Part shown: one piece after another, positions 8,746 through 16,945 of the stretch
Numbering within the stretch: position 1 is the stretch's first letter
Layout of the letters: every line of letters begins with the position of its first letter
The notes under the pieces: generated by a model
Database searches by the model: none
What the model was told of the DNA's origin: nothing
Seen by the model: the letters and a program-made list of their open reading frames with translations, nothing else
Position numbers and translations under genes: made by a program
Source of the DNA: CAZUGA01 sp964619885
Lineage (GTDB): Bacteria; Pseudomonadota; Gammaproteobacteria; Methylococcales; UBA1147
DNA: 24,398 nt
Direction: 5' to 3'
Assembly (NCBI GenBank): GCA_964619885.1
Contig: CAZUGA010000059.1
Location: forward strand, 1-24,398

Positions 8746-9920
8746 GATCTCTATGTGTGCTGGGGTCTACCGGATCGATAGGCGTCAGCACACTAGATGT
8801 CGTCCAACGACATCCAGATCAATATCGGGTTGTTGCGCTCAGTGCGAATCGTAACGCTGAATTGCTCTACCAACAATGCTTAATACACAAACCTGATCAA
8901 GTTGTATTGGTCGAAGAACTCGGCATCCAAGCCCTGAGAGACCGATTGGCTGACCATCCAGATGTCAATACCGAAGTTCTCGGGGGGGCCAACGCACTGC
9001 AAGAAATAGCGACATTGGGAAACGTAGATACCGTTATGGCAGCGATTGTTGGTGCGGCGGGGCTTTTGCCGACACTCGCTGCCGCCAAATGCGGAAAGCG
9101 TGTATTGTTGGCAAACAAAGAAGCGCTGGTTATGTCTGGTCAATTGCTGCTCAATGCGGTCGCGGACAGTAACGCTGAGCTTTTACCGATAGACAGTGAG
9201 CACAATGCCATATTTCAGTGTATGCCGGCTGGATTTCGTGTAGGTCGATACCCGGAGGGTGTCAAGCGAATTTTGTTGACCGCGTCCGGAGGACCGTTTC
9301 GTACCATTTCTATCGACGAATTACCTGGTGTGACGCCGGAACAGGCGGTCGCACATCCCAATTGGGACATGGGTAAGAAAATTTCGGTTGATTCTGCGAC
9401 CATGATGAATAAGGGACTAGAATTTATAGAAGCAAGCCTTTTATTCAAGATGCCCGAAGATCAAATCCAAGTCGTTATTCATCCGCAGAGTGTTATCCAT
9501 TCAATGGTCGATTACGCCGATGGCTCCATACTGGCCCAATTAGGCAACCCCGATATGCGAGTACCCATTGCTCATTGTTTGGCGTGGCCTGAACGTTTCG
9601 ATTCGGGCGTGGAACCTTTGGATATATTCAAAGTCCAACGCTTGGATTTTGAACCGCCAGACGAAAATCGCTTTCCTTGCTTAAAATTGGCATATTCGGC
9701 GGTTCACGACGGCGGATTAACGCCGACGGTTATGAATGCCGCAAATGAAATCGCGGTCGCGGCTTTTTTGTCTGGCCAAATACGCTTTACCGACATCTAT
9801 AGGGTTGTCGCGCATTGCATGGACACTATAGATCATGGCGAGCCCGATAGTCTTGAGGTTGTGCTTGATGTTGATAACCGGACTCGATCTTTGGCTGAAG
9901 GCTATATTAAGCATATTTAA
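8742..9920 (+). CDS. dxr: 1-deoxy-D-xylulose 5-phosphate reductoisomerase
   Basis: This 392-residue enzyme catalyses the first committed step of the MEP isoprenoid pathway, rearranging and reducing DXP to MEP with NADPH. The dinucleotide-binding loop GSTGSIG is at 8-14. The metal ligands are in PIDSEHNAIFQC (D151, E153) and MMNKGLEFIEA (E227), and KISVDSATMMNKGLEF contains the phosphate-site residues. Length is near the E. coli 398. Position between cdsA and rseP matches the Pseudomonas-type order. It starts in a 4-nt overlap with cdsA. Confidence 0.98.
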   Translation: MRSLCVLGSTGSIGVSTLDVVQRHPDQYRVVALSANRNAELLYQQCLIHKPDQVVLVEELGIQALRDRLADHPDVNTEVLGGANALQEIATLGNVDTVMAAIVGAAGLLPTLAAAKCGKRVLLANKEALVMSGQLLLNAVADSNAELLPIDSEHNAIFQCMPAGFRVGRYPEGVKRILLTASGGPFRTISIDELPGVTPEQAVAHPNWDMGKKISVDSATMMNKGLEFIEASLLFKMPEDQIQVVIHPQSVIHSMVDYADGSILAQLGNPDMRVPIAHCLAWPERFDSGVEPLDIFKVQRLDFEPPDENRFPCLKLAYSAVHDGGLTPTVMNAANEIAVAAFLSGQIRFTDIYRVVAHCMDTIDHGEPDSLEVVLDVDNRTRSLAEGYIKHI

Positions 9921-9932
9921 CAGAGCTATATC

Positions 9933-11294
9933 ATGGAATCGCTATTTCACACGTTAATATTTTTTATTATTGCCCTAGGCGTATTGATTGCGTTTCATGA
10001 ATTTGGCCACTTTTGGGTGGCGCGCAAACTGGGGGTCAAAGTAACGCGCTTTTCGATCGGTTTCGGTAAACCTCTTTGGCGATACCAGAAAAATCAGGAA
10101 TCTACCGAATACGTCGTCGCAGCCGTTCCGTTAGGTGGCTATGTCAAAATGGTCGGTGAAGGTGATGAAGATGTTCGTTTGGAAGATTTACCCCACGCGT
10201 TTAATCGACAATCATTGTGGGTTCGGAGTGCGATCGTATTGGCCGGACCGGTTTTTAATTTATTGCTCGCGGTTTTATTTTTTTGGATCATATTGGTTGT
10301 AGGTGAGACTGGTTTCAAGCCAATTTTGGGGCAAATAGAAGCAGGTACACTCGCTGAACAATCCGCATTCAAGAAAGGTGATCAGATTTTGTCGATAAAC
10401 GGGGTTGAAACACCCACTTGGGGTTTGGCCTTGACTCGTTTATTGTCACAGGCGATCGACAACGAATCTATTGCGATAGATATCGAGACTATGGCAGGGG
10501 TGCGTGAAAGCAAAGTCCTGATAATACCAGAAGAAATTGCCATGGATCCCGGTGTATTACAGGAGAAATTGGGTTTCGTACCTTGGCAACCCGAATTTCC
10601 GCCTGTAATCAATGCCGTTCTGAAGGGAAGCCCGGCCGAAGATGCGGGGCTATTGAACGGAGATTTGATTGTTAGCACCGATGGAATCGAAGTTAAAAAC
10701 TGGTCGCGATGGGTGAAGTTGATACAAGCGAAGCCAAACCAATTAGTCCATATTGTATTTCAGCGGGATTCCGTTGAAATGGCTGTGGACGTTCAATTGG
10801 AGTCGGTCGAGTCTAATGGCAAGCAGGTAGGCCGCGTTGGTGCTTCGGGCCGCGTTCCACAGGATATGGTGGATAGCTTTAGTGTCAATTACCGCTTGGG
10901 AATATGGCCGGCGTTAAAACAATCAGTCATAAAAGTTGGTGATTTCTCAGTATTGACGGTCAAAATGATGGGGCGAATGTTGATCGGAAAAGCTTCGATT
11001 GATAATCTGAGTGGCCCCATTACGATTGCCAAATACGCAGGACAATCAGCAAGTTTGGGTGTGGGACATTTTCTTAAATTTCTAGCTTTTATCAGCATCA
11101 GTTTAGGCGTACTAAATTTAATGCCTATTCCAATGTTAGATGGTGGGCATCTGATGTATTTCTTTATTGAGGCCATTAAAGGCAGTCCAATTTCTGATCA
11201 TGCTCAAGCGATTGGTCAACAAGTGGGTATTGTGATTTTACTTTCTCTGATGGGCTTAGCTTTCTTTCTGGATATAGAGCGGCTATTCCAGTAG
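9933..11294 (+). CDS. rseP: Site-2 metalloprotease RseP (regulator of sigma-E)
   Basis: This 453-residue inner-membrane zinc protease performs intramembrane cleavage of anti-sigma factor RseA during envelope stress and clears leftover signal peptides. The zinc motif HEFGH is at 22-26 in the first membrane helix, and the third ligand D403 is in MPIPMLDGGHL. Two PDZ-like domains lie in the periplasmic region between (motifs KKGDQILSINGVE and NGDLIVSTDGIEV). Length and the spacing of catalytic residues match E. coli RseP (about 450, D402). bamA normally follows; here dsbC does. Confidence 0.97.
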   Translation: MESLFHTLIFFIIALGVLIAFHEFGHFWVARKLGVKVTRFSIGFGKPLWRYQKNQESTEYVVAAVPLGGYVKMVGEGDEDVRLEDLPHAFNRQSLWVRSAIVLAGPVFNLLLAVLFFWIILVVGETGFKPILGQIEAGTLAEQSAFKKGDQILSINGVETPTWGLALTRLLSQAIDNESIAIDIETMAGVRESKVLIIPEEIAMDPGVLQEKLGFVPWQPEFPPVINAVLKGSPAEDAGLLNGDLIVSTDGIEVKNWSRWVKLIQAKPNQLVHIVFQRDSVEMAVDVQLESVESNGKQVGRVGASGRVPQDMVDSFSVNYRLGIWPALKQSVIKVGDFSVLTVKMMGRMLIGKASIDNLSGPITIAKYAGQSASLGVGHFLKFLAFISISLGVLNLMPIPMLDGGHLMYFFIEAIKGSPISDHAQAIGQQVGIVILLSLMGLAFFLDIERLFQ

Positions 11295-11341
11295 CTGGGC
11301 TATTAGTTTTCTATTAATCTGATACATCTGATGCGTGCGCA

Positions 11342-12076
11342 ATGATTAAAATTAAAATATTAAGTTTCATTCTTTTACTGCTTTGTGGTTATTCTATTAA
11401 TGCCTGGTCTGACCAGGACACCATAAAACTAGCGGTTATCAAAGCGATGCCGGGTAGTGAGATTGACAGTGTTTCGCCTTCGCCCATTGACGGGTTATAT
11501 GAGGTTGTGATTGGTCCTTCTTTATTTTACGTATCCGCCGACGGTCGCCACCTGTTCAATGGAAATCTATATGATTTGCAAGCGCCGCCAGCCGAACGTG
11601 ATTTAACCGAACCCAAAGTGGCGGTGGCTCGAACCAACGCGATATCTAAGATTGGGCCGGATAACATGATCGTCTTCAAGTCTCCAAATCAAAAGCAGGT
11701 TGTGTCGGTTTTTACCGATGTGGATTGTGGATATTGCCGCAAATTGCATTCTGAGATGGATCAATATTTGGCCGAAGGAATCACTATCCAGTATTTATTC
11801 TATCCTCGTGCGGGTTTGAATTCGGAATCTTACGAAAAGGCAGTTGCAGTTTGGTGTTCGGACGATAGGCGCTCGAGTTTGACCAAGGTTAAAAAAGGTG
11901 AAACCATCGAAATGAAAAACTGCGATAATCCCATCGCTTCACACGTAAAATTGGCAACAACTTTAGGTATCAGAGGAACGCCAATGATCGTGAAGGACAG
12001 CGGTGAGGTATTGCCTGGGTATGTACCTGCCAAGAAGCTTTCAGCTGGTTTCCCATCCAATAATTCAATCAAGTAG
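11342..12076 (+). CDS. dsbC: Periplasmic thiol:disulfide interchange protein, DsbC type
   Basis: This 244-residue protein has an N-terminal Sec signal peptide (charged MIKIK followed by a hydrophobic run, cleavage probably near residue 23). A DsbC-like dimerisation domain covers about 24-90 and a thioredoxin domain follows. The redox motif is C129-G-Y-C132, the cis-proline is in RGTPMIV (T213-P214), and a second cysteine pair (C172, C194) matches the structural disulfide of E. coli DsbC. It should reshuffle wrong disulfides in periplasmic proteins. No good Shine-Dalgarno precedes the ATG. It lies 47 nt after rseP and its 3' end overlaps that of mutS by 12 nt. DsbG is an alternative, but the CGYC motif favours DsbC. 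Confidence 0.9.
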   Translation: MIKIKILSFILLLLCGYSINAWSDQDTIKLAVIKAMPGSEIDSVSPSPIDGLYEVVIGPSLFYVSADGRHLFNGNLYDLQAPPAERDLTEPKVAVARTNAISKIGPDNMIVFKSPNQKQVVSVFTDVDCGYCRKLHSEMDQYLAEGITIQYLFYPRAGLNSESYEKAVAVWCSDDRRSSLTKVKKGETIEMKNCDNPIASHVKLATTLGIRGTPMIVKDSGEVLPGYVPAKKLSAGFPSNNSIK

Positions 12077-14632
12077 CGATTTAAGCTCGTACAATACATC
12101 CAGCGCTTGCCGAGGGCTGGTGTCTTCTAAAGAGGCATTTTTCAGCAGGTTTAAGGCTGGGTGCGATGTCTGCGGTGCAAAAATATCCAATTGAACGGTT
12201 TTCGCATCTCCCTGATGCTGCGTAGTTGCGTCGATTTCCAGTTGACTGAGCTTAGCCCGTGCATTTTCGATAACGGATTTTGGAACGCCCGCCAACCCCG
12301 CGACCTGCAATCCATAACTTTGATTTGCCGGGCCGCTCTTTACAGTGTGCAGAAAAACGATTGTATCGCCGTGCTCGATAGCATCCAAATGCACGTTGTA
12401 GATTTCCTGGTGATCATCGGCCAACGTGGTTAACTCAAAATAGTGCGTTGCGAATAGCGTGTAGGCTTTGATGTGATTGGCCAGATATTCCGCGCAGGCC
12501 CAGGCCAGTGACAGCCCGTCGAAGGTGCTGGTGCCCCGTCCGATTTCGTCCATCAATACCAAGCTGTTTTCGGTTGCATTGTTCAGAATAGTTGCGGTCT
12601 CGGACATTTCAACCATAAATGTCGATCTGCCACTAGCAATGTCATCTGAAGCCCCAATTCTGGTAAATATTCTATCGATTGGGCCTATTATTGCACTCTG
12701 GGCTGGCACGTAACTGCCGATATGTGCGAGCAGAACGATCAGAGCGGTTTGACGCATATAGGTGGATTTGCCACCCATATTAGGGCCGGTGATTATTAAC
12801 ATGCGTCTATCGTCGGAAAGTTCAATGTCGTTGGGGACAAACGGTTTTTCGGTGGCTTCGGCGATTACCGGATGAAACCCTTCACGTATATCAATAGTTG
12901 GATTGTCGCTCAAAGTGGGGTGTGAAAGCTTTAAGGCTTCGGTACGGCAGGCGAAATTAACCAATACATCCAATTCTGCCAGACAATTTGCGCATGATTG
13001 AATAGGGTGCAAATGATCATTTATTCGATCCAGCAATTCGTCGTATATTGCCTTTTCCCGCGCCAAAGCCTTTTCCCGTGCGCTCAAAACCTTGTCTTCG
13101 AAGGCTTTTAGTTCTTCGGTGATATAGCGCTCTACATTTTTAAGGGTTTGTTTGCGGATGTAATTTGCGGGAATGTTATCAGATTGCGAGCGGGGCGCTT
13201 CCAGGTAATAACCGTGGACCCGGTTGAAGTTAACCTTAAGATTATTGATACCCGAATTTTTACGCTCCCGTGATTCCAGGTCAGCTAAATATTGGTCTGC
13301 ATTTTGGCTAATATTTCTTAATTCATCCAAGTTGGCATCGAAACCGCGAGCGATTACGCCGCCATCACGGATCAATACCGGTGGATTGTCGACTATTGCT
13401 CGTCGCAACAAGTTCAATAACTTCGGGTGTTCACCGATTCCCTCAGCAAGTGTGGTAATTCGTGGTGCTGAATAGGCATCTAGTAAAGTCCGTATTTCTG
13501 GTAGAGAAATTAATGTGTCGCGCAGGATATCCAAATCACGGGGCCGTGCAGAACGTAGTGCAATTCTACAACTGATTCTCTCGATATCGCCGGTTTTGCG
13601 TAATGCGGAGTGTAATTGTTCGTGTCCGCCGCAGGTCAACAGTGTGTCGATACAGGTATAACGGTTGTTTAGTACGGTCTTATTACGAATTGGTCGGTTG
13701 ATCCAACGTCGGATCAGGCGCGCTCCCATTGCTGTGGCAGTTCTGTCGATAATGCCAAGCAGTGTGTATTCCAGTTGTCCGGATGGGTGTGTGTCCAATT
13801 CCAAGTTACGTCGGCTGGCTGCATCTATAATGATGGTTTCATCATCATTTTCGATTCGTATGCCTTGAATATGGGGTAAACTCGTTTGTTGTGTATCTTT
13901 GACGTATTGCAACAGACAGCCAGCAGCTCCGATGGCGCTGTGCATTGCATCGCATCCGTAGCCTTTTAGGTCATGGCATTCGAATTGATTGAGCAGTGCG
14001 CGTTGCGCGCTGTCGTAATCAAAATGCCAGCTGGGACGACGGGTTAATCCATTATGATTCGCGAGCGACGGCGGGGGTGATCGATTGTCATCGATCAGAA
14101 TCTCGGCCGGCTTTAAGCGTTCAAGTTCGCTCAACAACTGCTCGAGGTTGTTGAGTTCAGATAAACAAAAGCGCCCTCTGGATAAGTCCAATGTAGCAAG
14201 ACCAATAACCGGTCCGGAAGGGTTGATCGCGATCAATAAATTATCCTTTCGGTCATCGAGTAAGGTTTCATCGGTGACGGTTCCCGGCGTTGCGATCCGT
14301 ACCACTTTGCGCTCGACGGGTCCTTTGGATGTCGCTGGATCTCCAATTTGTTCGCATATTGCGACCGACGCCCCTTTTCTTATGATTTTAGCGATGTAAT
14401 TTTCCGCCGCGTGATAGGGTAAACCAGCCATTGGTATCGGGCTGCCTCCCGAATTGCCTCTGCTGGTAAGCGTAAGATCGAGTAATCGCGCTGCTTTTTT
14501 GGCATCATCAAAGAACAATTCATAGAAATCGCCCATTCGATAAAACAACAACGTATCCGGGTATTCCGATTTTATCCGGAAATATTGCCGCATCATGGGT
14601 GTATGGTTAGTATCTTCGGTTGACTTTTTCAT
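12065..14632 (-). CDS. mutS: DNA mismatch repair protein MutS
   Basis: This 855-residue ATPase recognises mismatches and starts methyl-directed repair with MutL. The mismatch-binding wedge F36-Y-E38 lies in MGDFYELFFDDA, exactly where E. coli MutS has it. The Walker A motif GPNMGGKST is at 616-624 and the Walker B aspartate and glutamate are at D696-E697 (LVLMDEIGRGTSTFDG). The signature STFMVEMSET lies between them. A C-terminal helix-turn-helix dimer region follows. It is full length (E. coli 853), so mismatch repair is not obviously impaired. It is divergent from pncC and converges on dsbC. Confidence 0.98.
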   Translation of the reverse strand: MKKSTEDTNHTPMMRQYFRIKSEYPDTLLFYRMGDFYELFFDDAKKAARLLDLTLTSRGNSGGSPIPMAGLPYHAAENYIAKIIRKGASVAICEQIGDPATSKGPVERKVVRIATPGTVTDETLLDDRKDNLLIAINPSGPVIGLATLDLSRGRFCLSELNNLEQLLSELERLKPAEILIDDNRSPPPSLANHNGLTRRPSWHFDYDSAQRALLNQFECHDLKGYGCDAMHSAIGAAGCLLQYVKDTQQTSLPHIQGIRIENDDETIIIDAASRRNLELDTHPSGQLEYTLLGIIDRTATAMGARLIRRWINRPIRNKTVLNNRYTCIDTLLTCGGHEQLHSALRKTGDIERISCRIALRSARPRDLDILRDTLISLPEIRTLLDAYSAPRITTLAEGIGEHPKLLNLLRRAIVDNPPVLIRDGGVIARGFDANLDELRNISQNADQYLADLESRERKNSGINNLKVNFNRVHGYYLEAPRSQSDNIPANYIRKQTLKNVERYITEELKAFEDKVLSAREKALAREKAIYDELLDRINDHLHPIQSCANCLAELDVLVNFACRTEALKLSHPTLSDNPTIDIREGFHPVIAEATEKPFVPNDIELSDDRRMLIITGPNMGGKSTYMRQTALIVLLAHIGSYVPAQSAIIGPIDRIFTRIGASDDIASGRSTFMVEMSETATILNNATENSLVLMDEIGRGTSTFDGLSLAWACAEYLANHIKAYTLFATHYFELTTLADDHQEIYNVHLDAIEHGDTIVFLHTVKSGPANQSYGLQVAGLAGVPKSVIENARAKLSQLEIDATTQHQGDAKTVQLDIFAPQTSHPALNLLKNASLEDTSPRQALDVLYELKSLLD

Positions 14633-14767
14633 CCGTTAGATTGGATTAGCTATTCAAAATACAGCCTATATTCACTGGATCGGTGGGCGTATAGTATCTT
14701 TGTTTTTGCTTAACTAGGTATGTCTTTAGATTTGGAGTCCAAGTATTTGTGATGGTCAGGGTAGTCA
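14633..14767. other. Divergent mutS-pncC spacer
   Basis: These 135 nt separate the start codons of mutS and pncC and must carry the promoter for mutS and probably one for pncC. I see a TATAGT-like -10 near 14690 on the plus strand but no matching -35. A 15-nt sequence at 14650-14664 resembles half of a LexA site but has the wrong spacing. Confidence 0.4.
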
Positions 14768-15256
14768 ATGAGTGACGCATTATATTCGTTATCCGAGCAA
14801 ATCGGCAGTTGCCTGTTACAGCGGGAACATAAGCTGGTTACCGTTGAATCGTGTACTGGTGGGTGGATATCGAAGTGCATTAGCGATGTGTCGGGTAGTT
14901 CGGCATGGTTTGATCAGGGGTTTGTAACTTATAGTGATCAATCAAAAATTGTATTGCTAGGGGTACATCAAAGGACCATTGAGATGTATGGAGCGGTGAG
15001 TGAAAACACCCTACGGGAAATGGTTGCCGGAGCGTTGGCTAAAACCAATGCGAATATTGCTTTAGGCGTTACCGGTATAGCTGGTCCCAGTGGTGGTAGC
15101 ACTGGCAAACCAGTTGGTACTGTTTGGCTGGGTTGGCAAATTAGAGCTTGTTCTTTCCATTCTCAGCGGGTGCAACTGGTCGGAGACCGCGAATCCGTGC
15201 GTAGAGAGTCTGTGAAGTTGGCGCTGGATGGTGTCTTGCGCGTGTATGGAGATTAG
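14768..15256 (+). CDS. pncC: Nicotinamide-nucleotide amidohydrolase (CinA C-terminal type)
   Basis: This 162-residue single-domain protein deamidates NMN to nicotinate mononucleotide, recycling the NMN released by NAD-dependent DNA ligase. The family motifs are VESCTGGWIS (S28-G32) and GVTGIAGPSGG (100-110) followed by KPVGTVW. Length agrees with E. coli PncC (about 160); the N-terminal molybdopterin-binding-like domain of long CinA proteins is missing, as is normal for this class. It overlaps thpR and precedes recA, the same neighbourhood as in Pseudomonas and pneumococcal cinA-recA loci. Confidence 0.93.
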   Translation: MSDALYSLSEQIGSCLLQREHKLVTVESCTGGWISKCISDVSGSSAWFDQGFVTYSDQSKIVLLGVHQRTIEMYGAVSENTLREMVAGALAKTNANIALGVTGIAGPSGGSTGKPVGTVWLGWQIRACSFHSQRVQLVGDRESVRRESVKLALDGVLRVYGD

Positions 15257-15782
15257 GACAAAGCGGTTGTTCTTTGCGCTAATACCAGAGCCTATAATCC
15301 GGGCGCAAATTTTTAATAACATCAGTAAATGCATAGGCAAGGAAGGCCAATTGACCGACGTTGAGAATCTTCATTTAACTCTGGCATTTCTCGGCAACGT
15401 AGAAAACCAACAAATAGCATGTTTATTCGATATTGCGGAACGGATTTGCACTGTTCGATTTGATCTTAAATTGGATCTGGTTATCAGAAAATTGCAATCG
15501 AACATGATTTGGTTGACTACCGATCAATCTCCGGTGGAACTAATTAGCTTGGTCGATGCCCTAAGATTGGAATTACAGGCGAACGGGTTTCGAACTGATG
15601 ATCGACCGTTCAAAGCTCACATTACCCTGGCAAGAAAATTGAGATCATCGGTCGTACCGTTCGGAATTCGCCCAATCCTGTGGTCAATTGGGGCTATTTC
15701 ATTGATTGAATCAAAGAATGATGTCAACGGGCTGAGTTATCTACAGTTGCGATCTTGGTCCTTGGCGAATAATGATACCTAA
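15246..15782 (+). CDS. thpR: RNA 2',3'-cyclic 3'-phosphodiesterase (LigT/ThpR, 2H family)
   Basis: This 178-residue protein has the two HxTx motifs of the 2H phosphoesterase superfamily, HLTL (H43, T45) and HITL (H125, T127), spaced as in LigT/ThpR. These enzymes hydrolyse RNA 2',3'-cyclic phosphates and can join tRNA halves in vitro. I start it at the ATG at 15246, giving MEIRTKRLFFALIP, which aligns with the family N-terminus and overlaps pncC by 11 nt. An in-frame ATG at 15228 would add six residues rich in cysteine and is less likely. Neither start has a strong Shine-Dalgarno, so coupling with pncC is likely. The physiological substrate is not known. Confidence 0.9.
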   Translation: MEIRTKRLFFALIPEPIIRAQIFNNISKCIGKEGQLTDVENLHLTLAFLGNVENQQIACLFDIAERICTVRFDLKLDLVIRKLQSNMIWLTTDQSPVELISLVDALRLELQANGFRTDDRPFKAHITLARKLRSSVVPFGIRPILWSIGAISLIESKNDVNGLSYLQLRSWSLANNDT

Positions 15783-15846
15783 TACCTTTGTATTTGGTTG
15801 CAAGTGATTAGGTCGGATCATGTCGGCTATTTGATGACTTTAACCT

Positions 15847-15874
15847 ATGACAGAGCATGTTCGTATGGGATAAT
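15847..15874 (+). promoter_or_regulatory. Predicted sigma-70 promoter of recA
   Basis: ATGACA (15847-15852) and GATAAT (15869-15874), each matching five of six consensus bases, are 16 nt apart. Transcription would start near 15881, about 32 nt before the proposed recA ATG. No CTGT-N8-ACAG LexA operator overlaps it or lies elsewhere between thpR and recA. Confidence 0.65.
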
Positions 15875-15912
15875 TGATGGTTTTAGAATTGAGCGTTTCC
15901 GCAGAGGAAAAA

Positions 15913-16923
15913 ATGGACGACAATAGAAAGAAAGCCCTTGGGGCGGCATTGACGCAAATCGAAAAACAATTTGGCAAGGGTTCGGTTATGCGCCTTGGTG
16001 ATGTCGCTGCCAGTAGGGATATCGACGTTGTATCTACCGGTTCGTTGAGTTTAGATATCGCTTTGGGTTGCGGGGGGTTACCGAGGGGTCGGGTTATAGA
16101 AATTTACGGTCCTGAGTCTTCGGGCAAGACGACGTTAACCTTAGAGGTTATTGCCCAAGCTCAAAAATCAGGGGGTACTGCTGCGTTTGTGGACGCGGAG
16201 CACGCCTTGGATCCCTCCTACGCAGAAAAAATAGGTGTGAACGTCGATGAACTATTAATATCGCAGCCGGATACCGGTGAGCAAGCACTGGAGATAACCG
16301 ATATGCTGGTCCGGTCGGGCGCTGTGGACATCGTAGTTGTAGACTCTGTCGCTGCGCTGACCCCAAGAGCTGAAATCGAGGGTGAAATGGGCGATACGCA
16401 CGTTGGATTACAGGCGCGTTTGATGTCGCAAGCATTGCGCAAGTTAACCGCCAATATCAAACGATCCAATACAATGGTTATATTTATCAATCAGATTCGG
16501 ATGAAAATCGGTGTTATGTTCGGTAATCCGGAGACCACAACCGGTGGGAATGCGCTCAAGTTTTATTCTTCAGTGCGGTTGGATATTCGACGAATTGGTG
16601 CGATCAAAAAAGGTGACGAAGTTGTTGGTAACGATACGCGGGTCAAGGTGGTAAAGAACAAGATTGCACCGCCCTTTCGTCAGGCTGAATTTGAGATATT
16701 GTATGGCGAGGGTGTGTCGTTAGAGGGAGAGCTTATCGATCTTGGGGTTAAATTCAATCTGATTCAGAAATCGGGTTCTTGGTATAGTTATCAGAATGAC
16801 CGCATCGGACAGGGGAAAGAGAATGTCCGGGAGTTTATGAAGCAAAATCCGGAGATCTCGCAGCAGTTGGATAGCCAAATTCGAGAACATGCTTTCGGTA
16901 TAAACACAGCTAGCCCAGAATAA
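15913..16923 (+). CDS. recA: Recombinase RecA
   Basis: This protein forms the ATP-dependent filament that does homologous pairing and triggers LexA self-cleavage. I place the start at the ATG at 15913 (336 residues), because AGAGGA sits at 15903-15908 and the product MDDNRKKALGAALTQIEKQFGKGS aligns with the known RecA N-terminus when read in two parts: MDDNRKKALG, then AALTQIEKQFGKGS. Longer reading frames from TTG 15874 or ATG 15877 would begin inside or at the -10 of the predicted promoter. The Walker A motif GPESSGKTT is at 66-74. VVVDSVAALTP and the loop-2 region near FGNPETTTGGNALKFY are intact. The C-terminus ends at REHAFGINTASPE and lacks the long acidic tail found in E. coli RecA (353 residues). 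recX follows after 22 nt. Confidence 0.97.
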   Translation: MDDNRKKALGAALTQIEKQFGKGSVMRLGDVAASRDIDVVSTGSLSLDIALGCGGLPRGRVIEIYGPESSGKTTLTLEVIAQAQKSGGTAAFVDAEHALDPSYAEKIGVNVDELLISQPDTGEQALEITDMLVRSGAVDIVVVDSVAALTPRAEIEGEMGDTHVGLQARLMSQALRKLTANIKRSNTMVIFINQIRMKIGVMFGNPETTTGGNALKFYSSVRLDIRRIGAIKKGDEVVGNDTRVKVVKNKIAPPFRQAEFEILYGEGVSLEGELIDLGVKFNLIQKSGSWYSYQNDRIGQGKENVREFMKQNPEISQQLDSQIREHAFGINTASPE

Positions 16924-16945
16924 CCGGCAAGTTGCGTGATACAGT

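Noticed and set aside
14650..14664. LexA-like sequence CTAT-TCAAAAT-ACAG upstream of pncC-thpR-recA
   Set aside because: The left half is CTAT instead of CTGT and the spacing is seven, not eight, bases, so it does not fit the gammaproteobacterial operator.
15228..15245. Earlier thpR start adding MVSCAC
   Set aside because: The family begins near KRLFFAL, the extension is atypical and increases the overlap with pncC, and no better ribosome site supports it.
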